Shown here one piece after another: positions 34,111-42,473 of a stretch of 64,000 nucleotides of DNA. The notes below the pieces were generated by a model that saw only the letters and a program-made list of their open reading frames with translations, did no database searches and was not told the DNA's origin. Position numbers and translations under genes: made by a program. The DNA lies in NCBI RefSeq assembly GCF_014638275.1, contig NZ_BMFJ01000001.1, positions 916,241 to 980,240 on the forward strand. Reading direction: 5' to 3'. Within the stretch, counting starts at the first letter, position 1; each line of letters begins with the position of its first letter. Source of the DNA: Primorskyibacter flagellatus (GTDB taxonomy: Bacteria > Pseudomonadota > Alphaproteobacteria > Rhodobacterales > Rhodobacteraceae).

Positions 34111-35684
34111 CTCTGCCGCTCCAGGATCAGCAGTTGCAGGGCGGCGCGGCGGGCGGTGTCCTCGAGCCCGGTGGCGCGGAAGGTGGCGAGGGCGGGCACG
34201 ATGTCCTTGGTCTCTCCGCCCGCTCCGCTGATGTAGAGCGCCATGGCCGAGAGGATCGCTTCACCGAGCTTGTTCTGGCCAAGGTCCAGCCGGATCACAG
34301 GGGGCAGCGTTTCGCCCGCGAAACCCCGCGCGATGGCGGCCGACAGCGCGTCGGGCGCGGGGACATCTCCTGGGGTGCCACGGGCGGTTGCGGCGAGGAA
34401 TTTGCGGCGTGGCGTGGTGGCGGGCAGCCGGGCGGCGTGGGTTTCATAGTCGGGGGAGAGCATCGCGAGGTCGAAGGCGGCCTCCGCCGCCGCGCCGGTC
34501 AGGGGCAGGGCGGTGAGGTCCGACGCCCAGAGCCGGGAAAAGGGCAGTTCCAGACCGGCTTCACGGATCGCGGACCAGGCGGCGGGGAGGATTTCGTCTA
34601 CTGTCTTCGCGTCCTTCTCCGCAAGGGCGCGGTCCATCTGCTGGATCGCCTCCACCCGGTCCCAGAGCCCGCCGGAGGCCGCCGGTTCGCGGTCGGTGTA
34701 GATACCGATCAGCCGGTTCTCTGCCAGCGCGCCGGTGCGGGCGAGACGTTCCGCCGCCTCGATCTCCGCCCGCCATCCGGACAGTCCGCGCAGGTCGGAC
34801 ATGGCATAGGCCAGCGGCAGGCCGGTGGCAGGGACGGGGGTGCCGATGGCCTCCGACAGGCGGAAAGCCAGCGGGGTCATTCGGGCGGGGGGCGGCAGGG
34901 GCGGCGTTTCCTCTGCCAGGTCGGGATCGAGGTAGAGCCGGAGCAGCGATTCCTCGGCCTGCGGCATCACGCCAAGCGCGGCGGCATTGGCGAAGGTCAG
35001 TTCGGCCAGCGGCCAGTCGCCCTGGCGCGCCCGGCAGAAGCTGAGCGCGGCCATGGAGGGGGCGATCGTCGGGCTGTCCTGCATGGCAGTGCAGGCGGCG
35101 TCCTCCTGTCCGGCAAGGAGGGACAGGTCGAACCAGCGGGAAAAGAGGTCGGGAGAACTGGTCGGTCCGGCGCGGTCGATCAGGGCCAGCGCGGGGTCAA
35201 CCGCGCCAAGCGTGGTCAGCGCGTCGACACGGGCCAGCAGGAACGGCAGCGTGCCGGAGGGATCGGCGGGCGGTTCGGCCTCTGCCAGCAGGAGCGTGTA
35301 GAGCAGGGACTGCATCGCGGGCAACTGCGCCACGTCCAGTTCCTTGAGCCGGCGGGCAAGGGTCCCGGCGGCGGAGCCCTGCCAGAGGGTCGGAGGCAGC
35401 CCGGTGACGGAGCGGGGCAGCAGACCGACCGCCCCGACCTCGGGCGCGTCGAGCGGCCGCGTCGTGACCTCGGGCGTGACGATGGCGCTGGCGACCGGTG
35501 GTTCGGCGACGGGCGGCTGCGGGACGTCAGGCAGGGCAACGGGGTCGGTCCGCCCCGGCAGGCCCTGCCGCTGGTCCAGCCAGTCGATGGCGGAGATGGG
35601 TTGCTGCGCCAGGCCGGGCGCGGCGGGTACGGCAAGCACAAGCGCCGTCAGGCATAGGTGGATTGCTGCCGACCTACTCCGCAT
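34107..35684 (-). CDS. Uncharacterised exported helical-repeat protein
   Basis: 525 residues from ATG 35684. A signal peptide is clear (MRSRSAAIHLCLTALVLAVP ... GLAQQ), so periplasmic or anchored outside. A Pro-rich segment follows (residues about 40-80). The rest is Ala/Leu-rich alpha helix with TPR-like spacing (LPFLLARVDALTTLGAVDPA; WDRVEAIQQMDRALAEKDAK), but no canonical motif that I can name. It overlaps the 49-residue gene upstream by 11 bases and xerD downstream by 4, so all three are one translationally coupled operon. I do not recognise the family with confidence. Confidence 0.75.
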   Translation of the reverse strand: MRSRSAAIHLCLTALVLAVPAAPGLAQQPISAIDWLDQRQGLPGRTDPVALPDVPQPPVAEPPVASAIVTPEVTTRPLDAPEVGAVGLLPRSVTGLPPTLWQGSAAGTLARRLKELDVAQLPAMQSLLYTLLLAEAEPPADPSGTLPFLLARVDALTTLGAVDPALALIDRAGPTSSPDLFSRWFDLSLLAGQEDAACTAMQDSPTIAPSMAALSFCRARQGDWPLAELTFANAAALGVMPQAEESLLRLYLDPDLAEETPPLPPPARMTPLAFRLSEAIGTPVPATGLPLAYAMSDLRGLSGWRAEIEAAERLARTGALAENRLIGIYTDREPAASGGLWDRVEAIQQMDRALAEKDAKTVDEILPAAWSAIREAGLELPFSRLWASDLTALPLTGAAAEAAFDLAMLSPDYETHAARLPATTPRRKFLAATARGTPGDVPAPDALSAAIARGFAGETLPPVIRLDLGQNKLGEAILSAMALYISGAGGETKDIVPALATFRATGLEDTARRAALQLLILERQR

Positions 35685-35823
35685 CCAGCACCACGGGTTT
35701 GCGAATCTCGACTTTGGGCGGGGTGAAATCGACACCGAAATAGGGGCCGACATAGGCATAGGCCGTCAACCCGATCGCGCCGAGAATGACGATGAAAATC
35801 AGCCACTTGAGAATTCGGAACAT
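35674..35823 (-). CDS. Small single-helix membrane protein
   Basis: 49 residues: MFRILKWLIFIVILGAIGLT, continuing AYAYVGPYFGVDFTPPKVEI and ending VVLDAE. One N-terminal transmembrane helix with a short periplasmic tail is predicted. Its stop codon overlaps the start of the 525-residue exported protein (ATGCGGAGTAG), a layout for translational coupling. Codon use looks like the neighbours. It is preceded by a GC-rich ribosome-binding region (GAAAGAGGCAG) 8-15 bases upstream. Function unknown; perhaps it works with the exported protein. Confidence 0.78.
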   Translation of the reverse strand: MFRILKWLIFIVILGAIGLTAYAYVGPYFGVDFTPPKVEIRKPVVLDAE

Positions 35824-35953
35824 GTGTGAGCTGCCTCTTTCGCCCGGTCTTTTTCCCGCAATATAGCTGGCCTTTCGGCCAAGTTCACGTCATTCAGCGG
35901 GAAATCCGCGAATTTCGGCGGGCGCCCGGACGAGAGGCGGCAAGAGGGACGGT

Positions 35954-36499
35954 ATGGGCTGGCGGCTGCACAAGACCATCGTGATGGTCGGGATGATGGG
36001 AGCAGGGAAGACGGCGGTCGGCCGGACGCTTGCCACGCTGCTTGGTGTGCCGTTCGTGGATTCCGACGAACAGATCGAGGAAGCCGCCGCCATGAGCATC
36101 GCGGAAATCTTCGCCCGTGACGGCGAGGCCTTCTTCCGAGCCCGTGAGGCGGAGGTGATCCGGCGGCTGCTGGAGGGGCGGCCCTGCGTGCTCTCGACCG
36201 GCGGGGGTGCCTTCATGTCGGAGCGGAACCGGAAGGTGATCTCGGACCGGGGCGTTTCGGTCTGGCTGAACGCGGATCTCGAAACCCTGTGGCAGCGCGT
36301 GCGGCACCGCGATTCCCGCCCTTTGCTGAAGACGGCCGATCCGCGCGGAACTCTGGCCGCGCTTTACGAGGCGCGGGTACCGTCCTATGCGCTGGCGGAT
36401 GTGGAAGTCGCCTCAGTCCCCGGCCGGAGCCTTGCGGACATGGCGGATTTCGTGGCGGAAAAGGTGGCCGAGCGGCCCGACGTGCTGGAGAGAACATGA
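35954..36499 (+). CDS. aroK: Shikimate kinase
   Basis: 181 residues. Walker A is VGMMGAGKTAVGRTLA, the shikimate-binding Asp is VDSDEQIEE, the Gly-rich motif is VLSTGGGAFM, and the LID Arg lies in RDSRPLLKT. It phosphorylates shikimate at O3 using ATP. Its TGA overlaps the aroB ATG by four bases. The start at 35954 (GGGACGGT upstream) is plausible. It is divergent from the small membrane-protein/xerD operon. Confidence 0.96.
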   Translation: MGWRLHKTIVMVGMMGAGKTAVGRTLATLLGVPFVDSDEQIEEAAAMSIAEIFARDGEAFFRAREAEVIRRLLEGRPCVLSTGGGAFMSERNRKVISDRGVSVWLNADLETLWQRVRHRDSRPLLKTADPRGTLAALYEARVPSYALADVEVASVPGRSLADMADFVAEKVAERPDVLERT

Positions 36500-37602
36500 C
36501 CGAGACCGTGCGTGTCGCGCTTGGAGCGCGCAGCTACGACATCCTGATCGGAGAAGGGCTGCTGACCGAGGCCGGGCGGCACATCGCGCCGTTGCTGGCC
36601 CGGCCGCGGGTTGCTGTCCTGACCGATGAAACCGTTGCGGCGGTGCATCTGGAGACGCTGCGGGCGGGGCTTGAGGCTTCGGGCATCGCCATGACCGCCC
36701 TGGCGCTGCCTGCCGGTGAGGCGACAAAGGGCTGGCCGCAGTTCTCGCGCGCCGTGGAGTGGCTGCTGGACCAGAAGGTCGAGCGCCGGGACGTGGTTGT
36801 CGCGCTCGGCGGCGGTGTGATCGGGGACCTTGCCGGGTTTGCTGCGGCGGTGCTGCGGCGGGGCGTGCGCTTCGTGCAGATCCCGACGACCCTGCTGGCG
36901 CAGGTGGACAGTTCCGTCGGTGGCAAGACCGGCATCAACGCGCCGCAGGGCAAGAACCTGATCGGGGCGTTCCACCAGCCCTCGCTCGTGCTGGCCGACA
37001 CCGGCGTGCTGGCCACGCTGACGGAGCGTGATTTCCTGGCCGGTTACGGCGAGGTGGTGAAATACGGGCTGCTTGGCGATTCCGCCTTTTTCGACTGGCT
37101 CGAGAAGAACGCCCCGGCCATGGCGGCGGGGGACATGGCGGCGCGCATCCATGCCGTTCGGCGCTCCTGCGAGATGAAAGCGGAAATCGTCGCGCGGGAT
37201 GAGACGGAGCAGGGCGACCGCGCGCTGCTGAACCTTGGCCACACCTTCTGTCATGCGCTGGAGTCGGCCACCGGCTATTCCGACCGACTGCTGCACGGGG
37301 AGGGCGTGGCGATCGGCTGTGCGCTCGCGTTCGAACTGTCGGCGCGGCTTGGCCTGTGCGCGCAGGAGGACCCGTCGCGCGTCCGGGCGCATCTGAAGGC
37401 CTTGGGAATGAAGACCGATCTGTCCGACATTCCGGGCGATCTGCCCCCGGCCGAGGTGCTCTACGACCTCATGGGGCAGGACAAGAAGGTGGTGGACGGC
37501 CGGATCCGGTTTGTCCTAGCGCGCGGGATCGGGTCCGCCTTCGTGTCGGAGGGGGTGGAACGGGACGTGGTGCTCTCCCTCCTGAATGACGCTTTGATTT
37601 AA
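36496..37602 (+). CDS. aroB: 3-dehydroquinate synthase
   Basis: 368 residues from ATG 36496, coupled to aroK by an ATGA overlap; the frame is open upstream but that part is antisense/alternate to aroK. NAD and metal motifs: VVALGGGVIGDLAGFAAAVL, IPTTLLAQVDSSVGGKTGIN, and the zinc ligands in NLGHTFCHALE and LLHGEGVAIGCALA. It converts DAHP to 3-dehydroquinate in the shikimate pathway. An intrinsic terminator follows about 97 bases later. Confidence 0.97.
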   Translation: MTETVRVALGARSYDILIGEGLLTEAGRHIAPLLARPRVAVLTDETVAAVHLETLRAGLEASGIAMTALALPAGEATKGWPQFSRAVEWLLDQKVERRDVVVALGGGVIGDLAGFAAAVLRRGVRFVQIPTTLLAQVDSSVGGKTGINAPQGKNLIGAFHQPSLVLADTGVLATLTERDFLAGYGEVVKYGLLGDSAFFDWLEKNAPAMAAGDMAARIHAVRRSCEMKAEIVARDETEQGDRALLNLGHTFCHALESATGYSDRLLHGEGVAIGCALAFELSARLGLCAQEDPSRVRAHLKALGMKTDLSDIPGDLPPAEVLYDLMGQDKKVVDGRIRFVLARGIGSAFVSEGVERDVVLSLLNDALI

Positions 37603-37698
37603 ACGTATTAATGTCAACGATTTGATCGGTTGAGTTGAAGTATTATCTCAGGCCGGCGCAGTTGGTCACGTTGGCGCGCCGCTGGCAGGTCGGGCCGG

Positions 37699-37726
37699 AA
37701 AGCGACGCCGGAAATGTCGCTTTTTT
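37699..37726 (+). terminator. Intrinsic terminator downstream of aroB
   Basis: AAAGCGAC, 9-base loop, GTCGCTTT followed by TTT: an 8-bp stem leading into six consecutive T residues in total. Good form for the end of aroK-aroB transcription. The other parts of 37603-37883 show no gene. Confidence 0.8.
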
Positions 37727-37883
37727 GCGCAGAATCGCCGCACAGACCTGTCGGTTTCGGCATTTTCCCGCTACCTTTGGGCGACGGGCCGCGCGGGCGT
37801 ACCCCGCGTAGCCGTCCAATCGCCCGATCCAAGCATCCGGTCGCAGAACCGGGGCCGGGCGCAGCGAAACGAAGGGAAATCAT

Positions 37884-37964
37884 ATGTTTAGCAAGTTCTC
37901 GGCCAGATCTGGTCGGAATCCGGAGACACCGCCCGTCGCGGTGGAACGGGAGAAGACCTCATGA
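37884..37964 (+). CDS. 26-codon micro-ORF coupled to the BCCT gene (possible leader peptide)
   Basis: ATG 37884 is preceded by GAAGGGA, a near-ideal ribosome-binding site seven bases away. The frame encodes MFSKFSARSGRNPETPPVAV plus EREKTS and stops in the ATGA that starts the BCCT transporter. Two other starts or stops would be equally likely by chance, but the strong ribosome-binding site together with exact stop/start overlap argues for real translation. The peptide is basic and has no membrane helix. It may couple or regulate transporter translation. Function is inference only. Confidence 0.5.
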   Translation: MFSKFSARSGRNPETPPVAVEREKTS

Positions 37965-39607
37965 GCGATACAACCGGAGGTGATCAGGGCATTCCCGCGC
38001 CCGAGGGCGCATCACAGATCATCGAAACCGAATACGAGATCGGCCAGCACAACATCGACGGCAAGGTCGGGCCCTTCGGCTTTGACATTCACAACCCGGT
38101 CTTCCTGATCTCGGGCCTGTCGATCGTTGCCTTCGTCTTCTACACGCTCGCACTGCCGGATCAGGCGGGGGCGCTGTTCTCCTGGCTGTTTGGGGCCGTC
38201 ACCAAGGGGTTCGACTGGTTCTTCCTGGGCGCGGCGAACATCTTCGTGCTGTTCTGCCTGCTGCTGATCGTGACGCCCGTCGGGTCCGTCCGGCTTGGCG
38301 GGGCGGAGGCGACGCCGGATTACGGCTATGTCGGCTGGTTCGCCATGCTCTTCGCCGCCGGTATGGGCATCGGGCTGATGTTCTTCGGCGTGCTCGAGCC
38401 GGTCTATCACATGGCGGTGTCCGAACCGCTCGGCGTGCCATCTCCCTTCGATGCAGACGGCAACCTGATCCCGGAAAACGTGGAGGCCGCCAAGCGCATG
38501 GGGCTTGCCGCGACGATCTTTCACTGGGGGCTGCACCCCTGGGCGATCTACGCGGTCGTGGCGCTGTCGCTGGCGCTGTTCACCTATAACAAGGGCCTGC
38601 CGCTGACGATCCGGTCCGCCTTCTACCCGATTCTCGGCGAACGTGTTTGGGGGTGGTGGGGCCATGTCATCGACATCCTCGCGGTCTTCGCGACGCTGTT
38701 CGGGCTGGCGACATCGCTCGGCTTCGGGGCGCAGCAGGCGAATGCGGGCCTCAACCACGTCTTCGGTGTGCCGATCACGCCCTCGGCGCAGGTGGTGTTG
38801 ATCACGCTGATCACTGCCGTCGCCACGGTGTCGGTGCTGCGCGGGCTGGACGGCGGCGTGAAGCTGCTGTCCGAGGTGAACATGGGCCTGGCGGCGCTGC
38901 TGCTGGTCTTCGTTCTGCTGGCCGGGCCGACGCTGGTGATCCTGACGGACTTCGGCAAGGGGCTGGGCGCCTACCTGACCGAACTGGTGCCGCTGTCCAT
39001 GCCCGTGGGGCGTGAGGACACCGGGTTCGTGCAGGGCTGGACCTCCTTCTACTGGGCCTGGTGGATTTCCTGGTCACCCTTCGTGGGCATGTTCATCGCG
39101 CGGGTGTCGCGGGGCCGGACCGTGCGCGAATTCGTGACCTGCGTGCTGATCATCCCGTCGCTGGTCTGCGTTCTCTGGATGGCCGTCTTTGGCGGTGTGG
39201 CGATCGACCAGGTTCTGAGCGATCCGGTTTCTTCGCCGGTCAAGGCGCAGGTGATCGACAGCTACAACCCGCCGCTGTCGCTGTTCGCGATGCTGGAGGG
39301 GCTGCCGCTGTCGGCGATCACCTCGGTCATCGGGATCGTGCTGGTGATCGTGTTCTTCGTGACGTCGTCGGATTCGGGGTCGCTGGTGATCGACACGATC
39401 ACGGCGGGTGGCAAGGTCGACGCGCCTGTGCCGCAGCGGGTCTTCTGGTGCATCTTCGAGGGGGCGGTGGCCATCGTGCTGCTGTTGTCCGCCGGGGGGC
39501 TGGCATCGCTGCAGTCGATGGTCATCTCGACCGGACTGCCGTTCACGGTGGTGCTGCTGCTGATGTGCTGGGCGATCTGGAAGGGCCTGCGCGCGGAACG
39601 GCGGTAG
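37961..39607 (+). CDS. BCCT family transporter (betaine/carnitine/choline type)
   Basis: 548 residues, twelve transmembrane helices with a hydrophilic N-terminus. Signatures: GMGIGLMFFGVLEPVYH, ATIFHWGLHPWAIYAVVA, and FYWAWWISWSPFVGMFIARV followed by SRGRTVREF. BCCT carriers take up glycine betaine, choline, carnitine or DMSP using sodium or proton gradients, usually for osmoprotection. The Trp-rich FYWAWWISW segment is the substrate-binding helix. The C-terminus is short (after WKGLRAERR), so it may lack the osmosensing tail of BetP. Start chosen at ATG 37961, overlapping the micro-ORF stop. Confidence 0.93.
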   Translation: MSDTTGGDQGIPAPEGASQIIETEYEIGQHNIDGKVGPFGFDIHNPVFLISGLSIVAFVFYTLALPDQAGALFSWLFGAVTKGFDWFFLGAANIFVLFCLLLIVTPVGSVRLGGAEATPDYGYVGWFAMLFAAGMGIGLMFFGVLEPVYHMAVSEPLGVPSPFDADGNLIPENVEAAKRMGLAATIFHWGLHPWAIYAVVALSLALFTYNKGLPLTIRSAFYPILGERVWGWWGHVIDILAVFATLFGLATSLGFGAQQANAGLNHVFGVPITPSAQVVLITLITAVATVSVLRGLDGGVKLLSEVNMGLAALLLVFVLLAGPTLVILTDFGKGLGAYLTELVPLSMPVGREDTGFVQGWTSFYWAWWISWSPFVGMFIARVSRGRTVREFVTCVLIIPSLVCVLWMAVFGGVAIDQVLSDPVSSPVKAQVIDSYNPPLSLFAMLEGLPLSAITSVIGIVLVIVFFVTSSDSGSLVIDTITAGGKVDAPVPQRVFWCIFEGAVAIVLLLSAGGLASLQSMVISTGLPFTVVLLLMCWAIWKGLRAERR

Positions 39608-39611
39608 CGCC

Positions 39612-39668
39612 GGGGGGGCGCTGCCCCTGTCCTTCGGACTCCCCCGGGATATTTCGGGGCAAGATGAA
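39612..39668 (+). repeat. CAAGATGAA-type intergenic element
   Basis: GGGGGGGCGCTGCCCC, GTCCTTCGGAC, CCCCCGGGATATTTCGGGG and CAAGATGAA: a full copy between two plus-strand genes (BCCT transporter and photolyase). It is followed directly by an intrinsic-terminator-like hairpin sharing its last bases. Confidence 0.75.
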
Positions 39669-39693
39669 ACAGGGGCCTTCGGGTCCCTGTTTT
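39667..39693 (+). terminator. Intrinsic terminator downstream of the BCCT gene
   Basis: AAACAGGG, 10-base loop, CCCTGTTTT: an 8-bp stem ending in four T. It should insulate the photolyase gene from the BCCT transcript, which agrees with the separate promoter proposed at 39698. Confidence 0.75.
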
Positions 39694-39697
39694 GCGT

Positions 39698-39727
39698 TGA
39701 TCCGGGGTGCGGCGGGCTACGTATCCT
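39698..39727 (+). promoter_or_regulatory. Candidate sigma-E (RpoE/ChrR-type) promoter of the photolyase gene
   Basis: TGATCC at 39698-39703, an 18-base spacer, then TATCCT at 39722-39727, 19 bases before the start codon. In R. sphaeroides the singlet-oxygen sigma factor RpoE uses a TGATC-type -35 element and its regulon includes phrA. The -35 match is exact. The -10 is only approximate to the TAAGA-like element I remember. Position right after a terminator supports a real promoter. Confidence 0.5.
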
Positions 39728-39745
39728 TTGAAAGACGGAGTGTGC

Positions 39746-41152
39746 ATGTCCCTGACGATCCTGTGGTTTCGCCGCGATCTGCGGCTGAGCGATCATCCCG
39801 CCCTGGTCGCGGCGGCCGGGCGCGGCGCGGTGCTGCCGGTGTTCATCCATGACGACAGCGTGGCCGGGCTCGGCGCGGCGGCGAAGTGGCGGCTTGGCGA
39901 GGGGCTGCGGGTGTTTGCGGCCGCTCTGGAAGCGGTCGGGTCGCGGCTGATCCTGCGGCGCGGACCGGCGCGCGAGGTGCTGGAGGAGCTGGTCCGGGAG
40001 AGCGGGGCGGATGCCGTCTACTGGTCACGGCTCTACGATCCGCAGGCGATCGAACGGGATACGCGCGTCAAGACGGCGCTGCGCGACGGCGGGGCCCAGG
40101 CGGAGAGTTTTGCCGGCCACCTGATTTTCGAGCCCTGGGAGGTGGAGACGCAGCAGGGCGGACCCTACAAGGTCTATTCCCCGTTCTGGCGGGCGGTGAA
40201 GGACCGGGAGGTCGATGACACGCTGGCCACTCCGAAGCTCAACGCGCCGTCGCGCTGGCCCGAGAGCGACCGGCTGGAGGACTGGGCACTTGGCGCGGCG
40301 ATGCGGCGCGGGGCGGAGGTCCTGGCCGCGCATTGCAGTCCAGGCGAACAGGCGGCGCAGGCCCGGCTTGGCGGGTTCGCGGCCCACGGGCTGGACGCGT
40401 ACAAGGAGCGCCGGGATTTCCCGGCGGAGGACGCCACCTCTGGCATGTCGGAATACCTGACCTATGGCGAAATCTCTCCGCGCGCGCTCTGGCATACCGC
40501 GCTGCGCGGGGAGGCGTCGGGCAAGGCGGGGGCGGAGCATTTCCGCAAGGAGGTGGTCTGGCGCGAGTTCGCCTATCACCTGATGTATCACACGCCGCGT
40601 CTGCTGGACGGCAACTGGCGCGAGGAATGGGACGGCTTCGGGTGGAAGGATGCGCGGGGCGGCGCGGTCCGGCGCTGGCGGCAGGGGCGGACGGGCGTGC
40701 CCTTTGTCGATGCGGCCCTGCGCGAAATGTACGTGACCGGGCGGATGCACAACCGGGCGCGGATGATCGTGGCTTCCTACCTGACCAAGCACATGCTGGT
40801 GGACTGGCGGGTCGGCTGCGACTGGTTCGCGGACTGCCTGACAGACTGGGACCCGGCGTCGAATGCCATGGGCTGGCAGTGGGTGGCGGGCAGCGGCCCG
40901 GATGCGGCGCCCTATTTCCGCGTCTTCAACCCCGGAACACAGGCGGAGAAGTTCGACCCCGACGGCAGCTATCGCCGTCGCTGGATCGCGGAGGGAGAGG
41001 CACGGCCGACGAAGACGGCGCTCAGCTATTTCGATGCGGTTCCGGAAAGCTGGGGCCTGACGCCCGACGATGTCTACCCGGAGCCGGTGGTCGGCCTGTC
41101 CGAGGGGCGGGAAGCGGCGCTGAAGGCCTATGAGACGTTCAAGGCGGAGTGA
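39746..41152 (+). CDS. phr: Deoxyribodipyrimidine (CPD) photolyase
   Basis: 468 residues from ATG 39746 with GACGGAG upstream. N-terminal antenna-binding domain: LTILWFRRDLRLSDHPALVA. The C-terminal FAD domain has PFVDAALREMYVTGRMHNRA, and DWDPASNAMGWQWVAGSGPD followed by PYFRVFNP, the class I photolyase signature. Uses blue light and FADH- to split cyclobutane pyrimidine dimers. The cfa gene follows on the same strand; in R. sphaeroides both phrA and cfaA respond to singlet oxygen through RpoE. Confidence 0.95.
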   Translation: MSLTILWFRRDLRLSDHPALVAAAGRGAVLPVFIHDDSVAGLGAAAKWRLGEGLRVFAAALEAVGSRLILRRGPAREVLEELVRESGADAVYWSRLYDPQAIERDTRVKTALRDGGAQAESFAGHLIFEPWEVETQQGGPYKVYSPFWRAVKDREVDDTLATPKLNAPSRWPESDRLEDWALGAAMRRGAEVLAAHCSPGEQAAQARLGGFAAHGLDAYKERRDFPAEDATSGMSEYLTYGEISPRALWHTALRGEASGKAGAEHFRKEVVWREFAYHLMYHTPRLLDGNWREEWDGFGWKDARGGAVRRWRQGRTGVPFVDAALREMYVTGRMHNRARMIVASYLTKHMLVDWRVGCDWFADCLTDWDPASNAMGWQWVAGSGPDAAPYFRVFNPGTQAEKFDPDGSYRRRWIAEGEARPTKTALSYFDAVPESWGLTPDDVYPEPVVGLSEGREAALKAYETFKAE

Positions 41153-41189
41153 CGAGGCGACGTGTGTCAAGAAACTGTTAAGCTTTTTC

Positions 41190-41217
41190 TTGCCGGACCG
41201 TCGGTTCGGGTTAGAAT
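41190..41217 (+). promoter_or_regulatory. Candidate promoter of cfa
   Basis: TTGCCG at 41190-41195, 16 bases, TAGAAT at 41212-41217, 28 bases upstream of the cfa start. It resembles a housekeeping sigma-70 promoter. No TGATC-type RpoE element is visible here, so cfa would differ from phr in control unless transcription reads through. Confidence 0.4.
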
Positions 41218-41244
41218 TTCCGTGTCAGCATCGGAGGTGCGGCC

Positions 41245-42453
41245 ATGATCCTCACGGACACCAAGGGGGAGCAGGGGCTTCCCAGATACTTCGCGCAGGT
41301 CTTTGCCATGGCGTCGGAGATGCCGGTCGGGCGGCTGGACTTTCATCTGCCGGACGGGCGGGTGTTCCGGGCAGAGGGCGCGCGGCCCGGTCCGGTGGCG
41401 GAGCTGCATGTCCACAACCCGGACACCTTCGCGCGGCTGATCCGCGAGGGTGACCTCGGGTTCTGCGATGCCTACCTGGAAAGCTGGTGGAGTTCCCCGG
41501 ACTTGCAGGCCTTTCTTGATCTTCTGCATGCGGGCAACGACGAGCTTTACGACGGCTTCCCCGGCATGGGGCTTGTCCGTGCCTATGAGAAGCTCAGGCA
41601 CTGGATGAACTCCAACACGCGCAAGCAGGCCAAGAAGAACATCTCCTACCACTATGATCTGGGGAACGATTTCTACGGCAAGTGGCTGGATGACACGATG
41701 ACCTATTCCTCCGCCCTGTTCCGGTCGGGACAGGAGAGCCTGGAGGCGGCGCAGACGGCCAAATACGCCAGCATGGTTGACCAGATGGGTGTCCAGCCGG
41801 GGGATCATGTGCTCGAAATCGGCTGTGGCTGGGGCGGGTTCGCGGAATATGCTGCCAGGGAGCGGGGGCTGAGGGTCACCGGTCTGACGATTTCAAGGGA
41901 ACAGCTGAACTACGCGCGGGAACGGATTGAGAAGGCAGGACTTTCCGACCTTGTTGATCTGAAGCTTCAGGACTATCGCGACGAACGCGGGCATTACGAC
42001 GGGATCGCCAGTATCGAGATGTTCGAAGCGGTCGGCGAAAAGTACTGGCCGGTCTATTTCGACGCAGTGCGCGAACGGCTGCGTCCCGGACGTTCGGCCA
42101 CGCTCCAGATCATCACCATTCAGGACCGGAGATGGGAGATCTATCGGAGTGGCGTTGATTTCATTCAGAAATACATTTTCCCGGGCGGCATGCTGCCCAG
42201 CCCCTCCGCGCTGCGGGCAGAGGTGGAGAAGGCGGGATTGCAGGTGATGAAGTCGATCGAGTTCGGGCCCAGCTACAGCCTGACCCTGCGGCGCTGGCAC
42301 GAGACCTTCAACCGCAAATGGGACGAGATCGCCGACATGGGGTTTGACGACAGGTTCCGCCGGATGTGGAATTTCTACCTCACCTCTTGCGCGGCGGCCT
42401 TCGAGGGCGGTAATTGTGATGTCACGCAAATAACAATAACCCGGCCTGCCTGA
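41245..42453 (+). CDS. cfa: Cyclopropane-fatty-acyl-phospholipid synthase
   Basis: 402 residues. SAM motif I is VLEIGCGWGGFAEYAARERG, preceded by NISYHYDLGNDFYGKWLDDT (a signature of the family) and followed by GLTISREQLNYARERIEKAG. Further on are IASIEMFEAVGEKYW with the active-site Glu, and KYIFPGGMLPSP. It adds a methylene bridge from SAM across cis double bonds of membrane phospholipid acyl chains, stabilising membranes under stress. The N-terminal substrate-binding region (about 1-110) is shorter than the E. coli one but intact. Confidence 0.95.
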   Translation: MILTDTKGEQGLPRYFAQVFAMASEMPVGRLDFHLPDGRVFRAEGARPGPVAELHVHNPDTFARLIREGDLGFCDAYLESWWSSPDLQAFLDLLHAGNDELYDGFPGMGLVRAYEKLRHWMNSNTRKQAKKNISYHYDLGNDFYGKWLDDTMTYSSALFRSGQESLEAAQTAKYASMVDQMGVQPGDHVLEIGCGWGGFAEYAARERGLRVTGLTISREQLNYARERIEKAGLSDLVDLKLQDYRDERGHYDGIASIEMFEAVGEKYWPVYFDAVRERLRPGRSATLQIITIQDRRWEIYRSGVDFIQKYIFPGGMLPSPSALRAEVEKAGLQVMKSIEFGPSYSLTLRRWHETFNRKWDEIADMGFDDRFRRMWNFYLTSCAAAFEGGNCDVTQITITRPA

Positions 42454-42473
42454 GCCGTCTGTCGAGCAGCGGC

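Noticed and set aside
37614..37633. TCAAC-N10-GTTGA inverted repeat after aroB
   Set aside because: Five-base arms are expected often by chance; the better terminator lies at 37699.
41168..41192. CAAGAA...TTCTTG inverted repeat between phr and cfa
   Set aside because: Only 6-bp arms, no G/C-rich stem and no proper T-tract in either direction; it overlaps the proposed cfa -35 box. Too weak to call a terminator or operator.
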